From Schaalia cardiffensis (GTDB taxonomy: Bacteria; Actinomycetota; Actinomycetes; Actinomycetales; Actinomycetaceae): a stretch of DNA of 64,000 bases. The notes beneath the pieces are model-generated. The model was not told the origin of the DNA, did no database searches, and was given only the letters and a program-made list of their open reading frames with translations. Below, piece by piece: positions 27,243 through 36,555 of the stretch. Location: assembly GCF_016405145.1 (NCBI RefSeq), contig NZ_JAEKIA010000007.1:83499-147498 (forward strand). The letters are read 5' to 3'. How positions within the stretch are numbered: the first letter of the stretch is position 1; the number at the start of each line of letters is the position of its first letter. The position numbers and the translations under genes were made by a program.

Positions 27243-28208
27243 ATGACGGCATCTCAACGATCGCTCGCCCACATGCCCGTAACCGTCTTCGCTTCCGTGA
27301 TGGGGGTGGGTGCCCTCTCCCTCGCATGGAAGAGAGCCGCACACCTATGGGAGCTGCCCACATGGCCCTCCCTCCTCATCCTCGCCATTGCCGCATCCCT
27401 CTACGTCCTCGTCCTGTGCGCCTATCTTGCGAAGTGGGCGCTGCACCCCAAGGCGGCGCGGGCCGAACTCTCCCACAAGATGCGCATGCCCTTCGTCCCG
27501 ACGATCACCATCGCGACCCTTGTTCTGGCAACCGCAGGCGCGGATGTCGCCCCCGGCCTGGCCAGCATCATGTGGTGGGTGGGCGCACTCGGGCACCTGC
27601 TCGCCACGGCCCTCGTCCTCACAGCATGGTCGATGCGCCCCGACATCACGAGCACGAACATTACTCCTGCGTGGTTGATCCCCATCGTCGGCAATGTCAT
27701 CACCCCACTGGCAGCCCCGCAGATCGGCAATATGGACCTCGCGTGGTTCTCCTTCGGCGTCGGAATGGTCTTCTGGGGTGTTTTCCTTACCCTCATCATT
27801 GAGCGTCTCCTCATGCACGATAAGGGCATCCCCGCCAAGCTCATGCCGACCTACGCGATCATGGTCGCCCCGCCCGCCGTCGCCCTGGTCGCATGGTCGC
27901 GCCTGGGACACGAATCCGACGACGCCCTGAGCCGCATTCTCTTGTCGATCGCCTGGATGTTCGCCCTGCTCATCGGCTTCCAAGCGAAGAAGCTCCTTGA
28001 GATCCCCTTCGCCCTGCCCTACCTCGCCTACACCTTCCCCGTGGCCGCCCTCGCCGTCGCCTCCCTCGTGAGTGCCGAAGCTCTGCCCGGAGCCCTCTAT
28101 CAGTGGCTCGCCCTCATCGCTCTTGCGGTTGCGAGCATCGCCATTCCGATCATCCTTGTCGGCGTGCTGGTGCTCACCTTCAAAGGCCGGATCTTCGAAG
28201 CCGAGTAG
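27243..28208 (+). CDS. TehA/SLAC1-family membrane transporter
   Basis: 321 residues, about ten hydrophobic helices, resembling the tellurite-resistance/dicarboxylate transporter family (SLAC1-like anion channels). Family-like segments include MPVTVFASVMGVGALSLAW, NITPAWLIPIVGNVITPLAAP and WFSFGVGMVFWGVFLTLI. Start ATG 27243 follows GAGAGGA. The upstream CsoR/CstR-like palindrome suggests induction by copper or reactive sulfur, and such transporters are proposed to export sulfur oxyanions. The substrate is inferred only. Confidence 0.75.
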   Translation: MTASQRSLAHMPVTVFASVMGVGALSLAWKRAAHLWELPTWPSLLILAIAASLYVLVLCAYLAKWALHPKAARAELSHKMRMPFVPTITIATLVLATAGADVAPGLASIMWWVGALGHLLATALVLTAWSMRPDITSTNITPAWLIPIVGNVITPLAAPQIGNMDLAWFSFGVGMVFWGVFLTLIIERLLMHDKGIPAKLMPTYAIMVAPPAVALVAWSRLGHESDDALSRILLSIAWMFALLIGFQAKKLLEIPFALPYLAYTFPVAALAVASLVSAEALPGALYQWLALIALAVASIAIPIILVGVLVLTFKGRIFEAE

Positions 28209-28239
28209 CGCCCCACCCGCGCCTCAACTCATACCCGGC

Positions 28240-28265
28240 CTCGCCTCAACTCACACCGAGGCGAG
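28240..28265 (+). terminator. short terminator-like stem after the TehA-like gene
   Basis: CTCGCCTC (28240-28247) and GAGGCGAG (28258-28265), 8 bp with a 10-nt loop. It overlaps the stop of the convergent YwiC-like gene. Confidence 0.4.
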
Positions 28266-29087
28266 CAGGCACACCGTGACGAGCAAGCTCCAGACCATCT
28301 CCCCAAGACCAATCCTCATGGGAGTAAGAGCAAAGCCCCGCCGCTGCAACAGCGGCATCGCCCCCGCCCGAAGAGTCAGTGCGACCCACACAATCACGAG
28401 GACGAGGACGACGCTGCCCTTCATGAAAGCGATGGCAACGCCAATGAAGGACACGAGATGCCAGAGGATCGATCCAATGATCCAACGCATCTCCTTGCGG
28501 CCACGGATCAGGGAGCGCACCAGCGGAATCGTGCCAATGAAGTAGGCGCCGAGGATCGTGCCAAGAACCCACGCTTGAGTCAGATCGGGGGAAAGAGGGG
28601 CGATGAGGCCGCGTGCGGCTGCGACCGGAGTCATGAGCGCCGCCGCACCCACACTCGTCACCCGCGTGAGGATCGCCCGTTCCTTCCCGCGCACTACCTC
28701 AATCAAAGCGATGAGGGCGAGGGGCGCGAAATACGGGGCCCAAGCCAAGAATCCGGGCTGTACGACAAGGAGCGGAACACCGAAAAGAACGGTGAGGCCA
28801 CACCAGGAGGCAAGGGCAGGACGCACAGCGCCCCGCCTGCGCTTGGGGCTCTTCCAATACAGTTCGAGGGCGTGGAAGGCGCCGAAAGCACTGAGCCAGG
28901 CGCTCATGAGGAGCAGATGAATGGGATGGGGTCCAGCTGCTCCGATCCCGAGCAGGGGAGGCAGAATCGCCATCGGCCAGGCGCCGTGCTGATCGGGGAT
29001 CCAGCCCTTCTTCGTCAATGTGCGCCTCCGGCTGCGGGCCTTGCGGGCGGCGGGGGAAGAGGACGAAGAAACAGAAGGAATCGTCAT
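28251..29087 (-). CDS. YwiC-like integral membrane protein
   Basis: 278 residues with about eight membrane helices. The N-terminal GWIPDQHGAWPMAILPP is diagnostic of the YwiC-like family, whose function is unknown (in Bacillus it sits near anaerobic-respiration genes). The first 22 residues are Ser/Arg-rich. A TAGAGT box (29101-29096) 8 nt before the ATG suggests a leaderless mRNA. It is divergent from the bile-acid-symporter-family gene. Confidence 0.7.
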   Translation of the reverse strand: MTIPSVSSSSSPAARKARSRRRTLTKKGWIPDQHGAWPMAILPPLLGIGAAGPHPIHLLLMSAWLSAFGAFHALELYWKSPKRRRGAVRPALASWCGLTVLFGVPLLVVQPGFLAWAPYFAPLALIALIEVVRGKERAILTRVTSVGAAALMTPVAAARGLIAPLSPDLTQAWVLGTILGAYFIGTIPLVRSLIRGRKEMRWIIGSILWHLVSFIGVAIAFMKGSVVLVLVIVWVALTLRAGAMPLLQRRGFALTPMRIGLGEMVWSLLVTVCLLASV

Positions 29088-29186
29088 AGTGATGACTCTA
29101 CGTGGATGCGGGTGCGCGCTTGAAAGATGCGTCCGATGCGCGATAAAGGACTGGTCGCCCCGAAGAGCCCATGTGAGAATCGAACA

Positions 29187-30170
29187 ATGACCATTGACCA
29201 GAACACGACGACTCTGTCCGCTTCAAGCGATTCGTCCTCGAAACGCGAGGACCGCTCGGCGAAAATCGCCGTCACTGTCTTCCCTTTGATCATCCTGGGG
29301 GCCCTCATCGGGGGGCTCCTCTTCCCCGCCCAGACCGCACCGCTCGTCAAGGGCGTGAACTATGCACTCATGGTCATTATGTTCGGCATGGGGCTGACTC
29401 TCACGCCCCCGGATTTTGGTGTGATCGCCCGTCGCCCCTGGCCGATTTTTGTGGGCGTCCTCGCGCAATACATCATCATGCCCCTCGCCGCTCTTGCCGT
29501 GACCTGGGCGTTCCGCTTGGACCCGGCGCTCGCGGTCGGTGTGATCCTCGTGGGCTGCGCTCCCGGTGGAACCGCTTCGAATGTGGTCGCCTACCTCGCG
29601 AAGGGCGATGTCGCCCTCTCGGTTGCGATGACTGCAGTGTCGACCCTGCTCTCGCCCCTCGTCACCCCGATCCTCACGAAGTACCTCGCCGGACAGTACA
29701 TGCCGGTCGATGCGGTGGCGATGGCGAAGTCCATCATGATGATCGTCTTCATCCCGGTCGTCCTCGGCCTGCTGTTGCGCAGCTTCCTCCCCAAGCTCGT
29801 CGAAGTGATCCTCCCGGCCCTGCCGTGGATCTCCGTTTTCGGTATCTCCTATGCGGTGATCGCCCTAGTGGGTGCTTCATCTACGCGAATCCTCAGCGCT
29901 GGCCTCGTCGTCCTCGCGGTTGTCATTGTGCACAACGGCCTGGGCCTGGCTCTCGGCTACTTCGCTGCGAAGGGCCTCAAGGTCGGGGAGAAAGCCGCTC
30001 GTACAACCGCCATCGAGGTCGGCATGCAAAACTCCGGCCTCGCTGCGACCCTGGGTGCCACCTACTTCACTCCCGAGGCGGCAGTCCCGGGCGCGGTCTT
30101 CTCCGTGTGGCACAACGTCTCCGGTTCGGCCCTCGCGGCCTTCTTCCAACGCCGTTCGATCACCGACTGA
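29187..30170 (+). CDS. bile acid:sodium symporter-family (BASS) transporter
   Basis: 327 residues, about nine or ten membrane helices. Family motifs: YALMVIMFGMGLTLTPPDF, VGCAPGGTASNVVAYLAKGDVALSVAMTA (described in part) and EVGMQNSGLAATLGATYF. Members co-transport organic anions with sodium. Bacterial substrates vary (bile acids, pantothenate, keto acids). ATG 29187 is chosen because a TGTGAGAAT -10-like box lies 6 nt upstream. ATG 29127 would add 20 residues. Confidence 0.8.
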   Translation: MTIDQNTTTLSASSDSSSKREDRSAKIAVTVFPLIILGALIGGLLFPAQTAPLVKGVNYALMVIMFGMGLTLTPPDFGVIARRPWPIFVGVLAQYIIMPLAALAVTWAFRLDPALAVGVILVGCAPGGTASNVVAYLAKGDVALSVAMTAVSTLLSPLVTPILTKYLAGQYMPVDAVAMAKSIMMIVFIPVVLGLLLRSFLPKLVEVILPALPWISVFGISYAVIALVGASSTRILSAGLVVLAVVIVHNGLGLALGYFAAKGLKVGEKAARTTAIEVGMQNSGLAATLGATYFTPEAAVPGAVFSVWHNVSGSALAAFFQRRSITD

Positions 30171-30337
30171 AATTCTCAGGGAATTCCTAGCTTCAATCGA
30201 TGGTCCTTGAAGGAGGGGCCATTAACTTTATTCCCATCACAAAGGAATACGGCGAACGGCCCACAAGGGGGCGTCAACGCCGAGGGATAGTTTTTGAGGA
30301 GACTCTTCGGAAGAACTCGCACTGTGTTGATGGGATG

Positions 30338-30373
30338 CATTCAGGGGCAGGCCACAAGGCCTGCCCCTGAATG
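30338..30373. terminator. strong terminator hairpin
   Basis: A 16-bp perfect stem, CATTCAGGGGCAGGCC (30338-30353) and GGCCTGCCCCTGAATG (30358-30373), with loop ACAA. It lies 15 nt beyond the stop of the minus-strand permease gene. No T-run follows. Confidence 0.8.
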
Positions 30374-30387
30374 TGTAAAGCGCGAGT

Positions 30388-32346
30388 TCAGTCGACTTGA
30401 TCCATCTTGCGCGCCCACGCGGTACGGATCGGATTCGCATCGGCGACGAGCTGTGTGAAGCGTTCATCCGCGATGTCGATCACCTCGCCCAAAGCGAATC
30501 GGGCTTCACGGGCCTTCGAGGTCTCGACGCGCTTCCATGCGGAGGCGATGAGGTGTTCACGGTCGGCAAGGTTCGTGACGCATACGACGAGGGGACGGTG
30601 GAATTTCTCGCGATACGCCGCTGAAGCGGCTGTGAGATCCTCAAGCTCCTTGTCGTCGAATTCACCGAGTCCAAGGGCGGCAGTGTCCTGGTTCGCGCGC
30701 TCATCGCCCTTGCCCGCGGCAAGCTCGGCAATATCGGAGTAAGCGGCGATGAGGGCTTCCTGCTCTTCGAGCGAGGCGACGAGCACCTCGTCCTCAAAAG
30801 CGCGGCGAAGCTCAGTGGCATCCGCGAAGGGGCGCTGCTCCCAGGCGCGCTCCACGGGCCAGGTCGCGCCCTCGTACATCCCGGAGAAAGCCTGGATGAA
30901 GACATCGCGCTCCATGGCGTTGACCTCGTCAATGGACACGGCGCGACCGTCGACGAGCGCAACATCAGGGCCCTGCTGCTTGCCGAGGTGGAAGAACAAG
31001 AGGTTGAGGATGAAGGCGCTCAGAGCACCGATCGTGACGCCCGAGCCGAAGATGATTTGCAGCCAGGAGGGAACCATGGTCGCGATCTCAGGCTTGAGGG
31101 TGACGAGCATCGCGAGGCCCACGGAAGTCGAAACGATCACGGCGTTACGGTTGTCGCGCATATCCACTTTGCCGAGGGTTTGAATGCCGACGACCGCGAC
31201 ATTCGCGAACATCGCGAGGGAGGCGCCGCCGATCACGGGAGCGGGGATCGAGGCGACGATCGCACCGGCTTTCGGGAGCAGACCGAGGATAATCATGATG
31301 ACTCCGGCCGCGGTGACGACCCAACGGGACTTGACTCGGGTGAGGCGCACGAGCCCGACGTTTTGCGCGAAACAGGTGTAGGGGAAGGAGTTGAGGACAC
31401 CGCCCAGGAGGGTGGACAGGCCGTCCGCGCGAAGGGCCCTGGCCACGTGTTCCGGGGTGATGCGCTTGCCGACGACCTCCCCGGTGGCGAAGACATCGCC
31501 AGTGGTTTCAACAGCGGTGACGGCCATGACGATGAGCATTGAGATGATCGCCGCGACTGAGAACTTCGGCAGGCCGAAGAAGAAGGGGGAGGTGATGCCG
31601 ACCCATGAGGACTGCGCGACATTACTGAAGGACGCATCCTTGAGGATGAAAGCGATGATCGTCATGACGACAAGGCCGAGGAGGACGGAGATCGTCGACA
31701 TGAAGCCTTTGAAGATCTTCTGGATCGCGACGATGATCGCGAGGGTCCCCATTGCGTAGGCGAGGCCCTTCAAGGTCAGGGCCCCAAGGTCGGCGCCCTC
31801 GGGTGCGTAGCTCGCGAGGGAGACGATGTCGCCCGCAGACACTGCGATCAGGGTGATGCCCATGACCGTGAGGAGAGTGCCGGTGACGACCGGTGGGAAG
31901 AAACGCAAAAGCTTTGCGAAATAGGGGGCGATGAGGAAGGTTGCGAGACCAGCGGCGATGATTGAGCCGTACATGGTGGCAAGGCCGGTCTTCGGGTCGG
32001 CCCCCGCGGGGGTCGCTCCGATTCCGATCGCGATGAGAGGGGAGACTGCGGTGAAGGTGACTCCCTGGATGAGGGGGAGCTTCACGCCGATCTTCGGGCC
32101 CAGGCCCGCGGACTGGATGATCGTCGCGATACCACAGGTGAAAAGATCGGCGTTGATGAGGTGCACAAGGGTCTGCTCATCGAGGCCGAGGGCGGATGCG
32201 ATGACGAGGGGAACGACGACGGCGCCCGCGTAGAAGGCGAGAACATGCTGGATACCGAGGATGGCGAGCTTGCCGGCGGGGGGCACCTGATCGACGGGAT
32301 GACGGTGGTCGGGGGTGGTGGCCCCCGCGCTTCGTCCAAGAGCCAT
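30388..32346 (-). CDS. urate/xanthine-type NCS2 permease fused to an OHCU-decarboxylase-like domain
   Basis: 652 residues. Residues about 20-465 form a nucleobase-cation-symporter-2 permease (GIQHVLAFYAGAVVVP in helix 1, AVETTGDVFATGEVVG in helix 8, signature QNVGLVRLTRVKSR typical of xanthine/urate carriers). Residues about 490-650 resemble 2-oxo-4-hydroxy-4-carboxy-5-ureidoimidazoline decarboxylase (FSGMYEGATWPVERAW, AAYREKFHRPLVV). The decarboxylase His, normally in a HPDLA motif, is replaced (AYSDIAEL), so the domain may be inactive or regulatory. The start is ATG 32346 behind AGGAGATCTC. An upstream in-frame ATG is less supported. Confidence 0.85.
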   Translation of the reverse strand: MALGRSAGATTPDHRHPVDQVPPAGKLAILGIQHVLAFYAGAVVVPLVIASALGLDEQTLVHLINADLFTCGIATIIQSAGLGPKIGVKLPLIQGVTFTAVSPLIAIGIGATPAGADPKTGLATMYGSIIAAGLATFLIAPYFAKLLRFFPPVVTGTLLTVMGITLIAVSAGDIVSLASYAPEGADLGALTLKGLAYAMGTLAIIVAIQKIFKGFMSTISVLLGLVVMTIIAFILKDASFSNVAQSSWVGITSPFFFGLPKFSVAAIISMLIVMAVTAVETTGDVFATGEVVGKRITPEHVARALRADGLSTLLGGVLNSFPYTCFAQNVGLVRLTRVKSRWVVTAAGVIMIILGLLPKAGAIVASIPAPVIGGASLAMFANVAVVGIQTLGKVDMRDNRNAVIVSTSVGLAMLVTLKPEIATMVPSWLQIIFGSGVTIGALSAFILNLLFFHLGKQQGPDVALVDGRAVSIDEVNAMERDVFIQAFSGMYEGATWPVERAWEQRPFADATELRRAFEDEVLVASLEEQEALIAAYSDIAELAAGKGDERANQDTAALGLGEFDDKELEDLTAASAAYREKFHRPLVVCVTNLADREHLIASAWKRVETSKAREARFALGEVIDIADERFTQLVADANPIRTAWARKMDQVD

Positions 32347-32583
32347 GAGATCTCCTGAAAGAGGTTGTGATGGGCACCTCAATCGTCTCCCCTTTGGACT
32401 GAAGATCTGTAATCGGGTGATGCATCTCGCAAAGAGTGCTCCGAAGAGCGGGGAGAAGGGGCGAAAAATCGTGAGATATCGGGAAAAACGCGCCCAGAAC
32501 CTGACAATCCCGCGATGTTTTCGTAGTGTGTCCCTCGATGGCCGTCATAGTGATGGCTTTGTACGAAGGAATGAGGTTCCTCC

Positions 32584-32868
32584 ATGTCCGTGAATCGCAC
32601 TGAGCTTGTGGCCCAGATCGCTGAGCGCGCCAATCTGACCAAGGTTGAGGCGGATGCCGCCCTCGGCGCTTTCCAGGATGTTCTCGTCGAGTCCCTCGCC
32701 AAGGGTGAGGCCGTCAAGGTCACTGGTCTGTTCTCCGTCGAGCGCGTCGAGCGTGCCGCCCGCACCGGCCGCAACCCCCGCACCCGCGAAGAGATCCAGA
32801 TCCCCGCGGGCTTCGGCGTGAAGCTCTCCGCAGGCTCCACCCTCAAGAAGGCCGTCGCCAAGAAGTGA
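32584..32868 (+). CDS. hup: HU-type DNA-binding protein
   Basis: 94 residues, a standard HU/IHF-family nucleoid protein: MSVNRTELVAQIAERANLTK, GLFSVERVERAARTGRNPRT and the C-terminal GSTLKKAVAKK. It lacks the long Lys-rich tail of mycobacterial HupB. It binds and bends DNA as a dimer. Start ATG 32584 has GAGG upstream, and the 237-bp region before it is shared with the divergent permease gene. A hairpin terminator follows. Confidence 0.93.
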   Translation: MSVNRTELVAQIAERANLTKVEADAALGAFQDVLVESLAKGEAVKVTGLFSVERVERAARTGRNPRTREEIQIPAGFGVKLSAGSTLKKAVAKK

Positions 32869-32888
32869 ATCGGCTCTGAGGCTTGAAG

Positions 32889-32922
32889 ATCCGGGGGTGG
32901 ACACTGAGCCCACCCCCGGATT
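32889..32922 (+). terminator. hup terminator
   Basis: A 12-bp stem, ATCCGGGGGTGG (32889-32900) and CCACCCCCGGAT (32910-32921), with a 9-nt loop and followed by TCTTGTGTG. Confidence 0.8.
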
Positions 32923-32955
32923 CTTGTGTGCGAGGAAGACGCTCATGCTTCGGCC

Positions 32956-32961
32956 TACAAT
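32956..32961 (+). promoter_or_regulatory. -10 box of the DUF3039-helicase operon
   Basis: TACAAT is a near-consensus -10 ending 7 nt before ATG 32969, so the transcript probably starts at or within a base or two of the start codon. GGGGAG in between is too close for a usual Shine-Dalgarno. Confidence 0.5.
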
Positions 32962-32968
32962 GGGGAGC

Positions 32969-33328
32969 ATGCCTGACGCCCTCGATGAACCGACCCGACC
33001 GGGAGCCCCGACCTCCCCCGCAGGGCCCTCGACCCACTCCTCGACGGGACTGCTTGAACGGACCGAGGTCGAAAAAGAGAAAGCCCCGGGCGATGGTGAC
33101 CGCTTCGCCCATTTCGTGCGCCGCGATAAGGCCAATTCTTCGATGGTGACGGGCCAACCGGTCGTCGCCTTGTGTGGAAAAGTGTGGATCCCCTCGCGGG
33201 ATGCCTCGAAATATCCGGTGTGCCCGACGTGTAAGGAACTGCGGGATTCAATGGGACGCAATGGTCGCAACTGGCCCTTCTCGGATGGGGGATCGGGCAA
33301 GGGATCTTCGGGAGGCTCTGGACAGTGA
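32969..33328 (+). CDS. DUF3039 family protein
   Basis: 119 residues. The conserved core is GDGDRFAHFVRRDK, VTGQPVVALCGKVWIPSRD and YPVCPTCKEL, as in DUF3039 of actinobacteria. Three Cys (one in ALCGK and the CPTC pair) could bind zinc. The N-terminal 35 residues and Gly/Ser-rich tail are variable. It overlaps the helicase gene by 4 nt (GTGA), so the two are translated together. Function unknown. Confidence 0.85.
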   Translation: MPDALDEPTRPGAPTSPAGPSTHSSTGLLERTEVEKEKAPGDGDRFAHFVRRDKANSSMVTGQPVVALCGKVWIPSRDASKYPVCPTCKELRDSMGRNGRNWPFSDGGSGKGSSGGSGQ

Positions 33329-35127
33329 CTGCAGCGCAGGATCGACACTTCCCATCCCGCGCTTCCACAGCTCACCACCTGTCGCTCTCGTCCTCAAAGC
33401 GTGCCAGACGAGGCGCCGAGGGCGCTTTGCGCGCCTGGCAGGCTGCGGCTTTGCGTCAGTACATGAGCCAAGAGCCGCGTGATTTCCTTGCGGTCGCGAC
33501 CCCCGGAGCGGGGAAGACAACTTTCGCTTTGAGGATCGCGCTTGAACTCATGGGCGCGGGGATCGTGGACAAGCTCACGGTCGTGTGTCCGACAGAGCAT
33601 TTGAAGGGCCAGTGGGCGGATGCCGCAGCCCGGGTCGGCATTCACATCGACCCGGCCTTTACAAACTCTCAGGGCCGAGCCGGTTCCCACTACGACGGGG
33701 TTGCCGTCACATATGCGCAGGTCGCGGCGAATCCTCCGGTGCATGCGGCCAGGACCCGCGCCTATCCGACCCTCGTCATCCTCGACGAAATCCACCATGC
33801 GGGAGATGCCCTGTCCTGGGGTGATGGTGTGCGCGAGGCATTCACTGACGCCAAGCGCCGCCTGGCCCTGACGGGCACCCCCTTCCGCTCGGACACTTCG
33901 CCGATCCCCTTCGTCCGCTACGAGGAAGATGCTGATGGGATCCGCCGCTCGAAGGCGGACTTCACTTACGGATACGGCGACGCCCTACGAGAGAGCGTCG
34001 TCCGTCCGGTGCTCTTCATGTCGTATTCGGGGCAGATGTCCTGGCGGACGAGCTCGGGCGATGAGATGAGCGCCCGCTTGGGTGAGCCCCTCACCAAGGA
34101 CATGATGAAGCAGGCGTGGAGGACCGCCCTCGACCCGAAAGGCGAGTGGATCCCGGCGGTTTTGCGTGCCGCCGATCTGCGCCTCGAGGAGGTGCGTCGA
34201 CAGGTCCCGGACGCTGGCGGCTTGGTCATCGCATCGGATCAGACTCAGGCCCGCGCCTACGCCCGTCATCTGCGCGACATCACGGGACGTTCGGCGACGG
34301 TGGTTCTTTCCGATGACGCCGACGCTTCAGACCGCATTGATGCTTTCCGTGAAGGCGATGACAAGTGGATGGTCGCGGTCCGCATGGTGTCCGAGGGCGT
34401 GGACGTTCCGCGCCTGTGTGTGGGTGTGTATGCGACGAACACGTCGACTTCTTTGTTCTTCGCACAGGCGGTCGGTCGTTTTGTTCGTGTGCGTCGGCGC
34501 GGGGAGACTGCGACGGTGTTCATCCCCTCCGTCCTTCCCCTTTTGGATCTCGCCGGCCAGATGGAGCTCGAACGCGACCATGCTCTCGACCGGCCCAAGC
34601 CCGAGGGTGAGGATTCCATGTGGAATCCAGAAGATGCGATGGTGGCGGAGGCGAATCGTGAGGAGAAGGCTTCAGGTGAACTCCTCAAAGGCTTCGAAGT
34701 TCTCGGAGCGGACGCTGAGTTTGACGGGGTCCTCTTCGATGGGGCCGCCTGGGGCCAGGGCGCCGAGGTCGGCTCCGAAGAAGAGCAGGAGTACTTGGGC
34801 ATCCCCGGGCTCTTGGATGCGGAACAGGTGACGACGCTGCTCAGGGCCCGCCAGGCCGAACAGGCGGCCTCTGCCCGCAAACAGAAGTCTGCGGCCCGTC
34901 AACGTGAAGCGAATTCAGGTATTTCCGATCACCGGGTCCGTGCGGCGAAGCGCAAAGAGCTTCAACACCTCGTGGCCTCCTGGTCGCGCCGCTCCGGTGA
35001 CACTCACGCCATGGTGCACTCCCAGCTTCGGAACCGATGTGGGGGCCCCGAGATCGCGCAGGCCACCACTGAGCAGATCGAAGCGCGTATCGCTTTGCTG
35101 CGTCAGTGGTTCGTTGGCCGTAAATAG
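33325..35127 (+). CDS. SF2 DEAD/DEAH-type helicase
   Basis: 600 residues. A type III restriction/DEAD-like motor: TPGAGKTTFALR (Walker A, near residue 59), DEIHHAGDALSWG (Walker B), ALTGTPFRSD (motif III), and the C-terminal RecA domain with MVSEGVDVPRL and FAQAVGRFVRVRR (motifs V-VI). A hydrophilic C-terminus of about 170 residues follows. Its gene is consistently paired with DUF3039 in actinobacteria. The substrate is unknown, with nucleic-acid remodelling or repair most likely. Start GTG overlaps DUF3039. Confidence 0.82.
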   Translation: MTAAQDRHFPSRASTAHHLSLSSSKRARRGAEGALRAWQAAALRQYMSQEPRDFLAVATPGAGKTTFALRIALELMGAGIVDKLTVVCPTEHLKGQWADAAARVGIHIDPAFTNSQGRAGSHYDGVAVTYAQVAANPPVHAARTRAYPTLVILDEIHHAGDALSWGDGVREAFTDAKRRLALTGTPFRSDTSPIPFVRYEEDADGIRRSKADFTYGYGDALRESVVRPVLFMSYSGQMSWRTSSGDEMSARLGEPLTKDMMKQAWRTALDPKGEWIPAVLRAADLRLEEVRRQVPDAGGLVIASDQTQARAYARHLRDITGRSATVVLSDDADASDRIDAFREGDDKWMVAVRMVSEGVDVPRLCVGVYATNTSTSLFFAQAVGRFVRVRRRGETATVFIPSVLPLLDLAGQMELERDHALDRPKPEGEDSMWNPEDAMVAEANREEKASGELLKGFEVLGADAEFDGVLFDGAAWGQGAEVGSEEEQEYLGIPGLLDAEQVTTLLRARQAEQAASARKQKSAARQREANSGISDHRVRAAKRKELQHLVASWSRRSGDTHAMVHSQLRNRCGGPEIAQATTEQIEARIALLRQWFVGRK

Positions 35128-35133
35128 CGCGTC

Positions 35134-36474
35134 TTAGAGCGTGATGTAGCGGGTCGGGATTGCTGCATCTCCTTCGGAGAGCCTCCACGCCTGGTAGGGG
35201 AGCTCATTGCGTGAACGCACGTGGTGTGCCTGGGCTTTCTCCAAAGCGTCGGGGCCCCACAGTTCGGAGTGGATTTCACCGCCCGTGATGAGGGGGATCT
35301 GGAGGGGACGGGCGCCGATCTTCGCGAACTCCTTAGTGGCCGCCTCTTGAGAGTCGGTGACGATGAGGACCTCTTCGGCCGCGTAGCCTTCCTCGTCGAG
35401 GACACGGCCCGCGAACTTGCGTCCGCCGACGGTCGACTTCGATTCGGATTTCTTCGCGACGGGAATCTGGGCGCCGCTCGCATCCTCCCTTTGGACGAGC
35501 TTGTACACGAGGGCGGCGGTCGGCACACCCGATCCGGTGACGAGCTTCGTGCCGACCCCGTAGGAGTTGATCGGAGCGGCGCCGAGGGCAGCGATCGCGT
35601 ACTCGTCGAGGTCGTTGGTCACGGTGATCTTCGTGCTCGTCGCCCCCAGGGCGTCGAGCTGACCGCGGACCTTGAAGGCCGAAGCGACGAGGTCTCCTGA
35701 GTCGAGGCGGACCGCGCCGAGCTCGCCCCCGGCTGCGCGCGCGGCTTCGACGGCGTTGATGACCCCCTGTTCGACGTCGTAGGTGTCGACGAGCAGGGTC
35801 GTATCCGGGCCGAGCAATGCGATCTGAGCGTCGAAGGCTTCGCGTTCGGAATCGTGGAGCAGAGTGAAGGAGTGGGCGGCAGTGCCGATGGCGCGCAGGC
35901 CGTAGCGTTTCGAGGCTTCCAGGTCGGAGGTTCCGGCGAAACCACCGATGATGGCGGCGCGAGCGGCGGAGACGGCGGCGCGCTCATGACCGCGCCGCGC
36001 CCCCATGTCCATGCAGGGGCGCCCATGGGCGGCGATCGTCATGCGCGAGGCTGCCGATGCGATCGCACAATCGTAGTTGAGGATCGACAAGAGCAGGGTC
36101 TCAAGCATTGTGCATTCGGCGAAGGTGCCGCGTACGGTCAGGAGGGGGGAGCCGGGGAAATAGCATTCGCCTTCCGCGTAGCCGAGCATATCTCCTGAGA
36201 AACGGAAATCTTTGAGATAGTCGAGGGCATCATCGGAGACGATTTTGTGTTCGTGGAGCCAATCGATTTGTTCGGGTTCGAATTCGAAACGCTCGAGGGC
36301 TTCGAGGATACGACCAATACCTGCGACGACACCGAAACGACGGGTGGCGGGAAGACGGCGTCCGAAGACTTCGAAGGTGGATGTCCTCCAAGCGGTCCCG
36401 GCTTTGAGGGCGGCGTCGAACATGGTGAGTTCGTACATGTCGGTGAGCAATGATGTGGAGATTGAAGCTGGCAT
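35134..36474 (-). CDS. pncB: nicotinate phosphoribosyltransferase
   Basis: 446 residues. It makes nicotinate mononucleotide from nicotinate and PRPP in NAD salvage. Family motifs: LLTDMYELTM, RRGHERAAVSAARAAIIGGFAGTSD (in part; Arg/His substrate residues), VDTYDVEQGV, AVRLDSGDL and SYGVGTKLVTGSG. The start is ATG 36474 (MPASISTSLLTDMYEL). The frame is open further upstream, but that sequence is antisense to clpS/DUF2017 and unlike the family. It is divergent from clpS, as in M. tuberculosis (Rv1330c-Rv1331). Confidence 0.92.
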   Translation of the reverse strand: MPASISTSLLTDMYELTMFDAALKAGTAWRTSTFEVFGRRLPATRRFGVVAGIGRILEALERFEFEPEQIDWLHEHKIVSDDALDYLKDFRFSGDMLGYAEGECYFPGSPLLTVRGTFAECTMLETLLLSILNYDCAIASAASRMTIAAHGRPCMDMGARRGHERAAVSAARAAIIGGFAGTSDLEASKRYGLRAIGTAAHSFTLLHDSEREAFDAQIALLGPDTTLLVDTYDVEQGVINAVEAARAAGGELGAVRLDSGDLVASAFKVRGQLDALGATSTKITVTNDLDEYAIAALGAAPINSYGVGTKLVTGSGVPTAALVYKLVQREDASGAQIPVAKKSESKSTVGGRKFAGRVLDEEGYAAEEVLIVTDSQEAATKEFAKIGARPLQIPLITGGEIHSELWGPDALEKAQAHHVRSRNELPYQAWRLSEGDAAIPTRYITL

Positions 36475-36542
36475 ATGCTCACGGTATCGCGATCGGGCGC
36501 GCTTGAAGTGGCGAAACTTCAGCGATCGTGAGATTCCTTGCC

Positions 36543-36548
36543 TAGTCT
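36543..36548 (+). promoter_or_regulatory. -10 box for a leaderless clpS mRNA
   Basis: TAGTCT ends 7 nt before ATG 36556 with no Shine-Dalgarno, so transcription should start at or next to the ATG. Confidence 0.5.
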
Positions 36549-36555
36549 GGAACGT

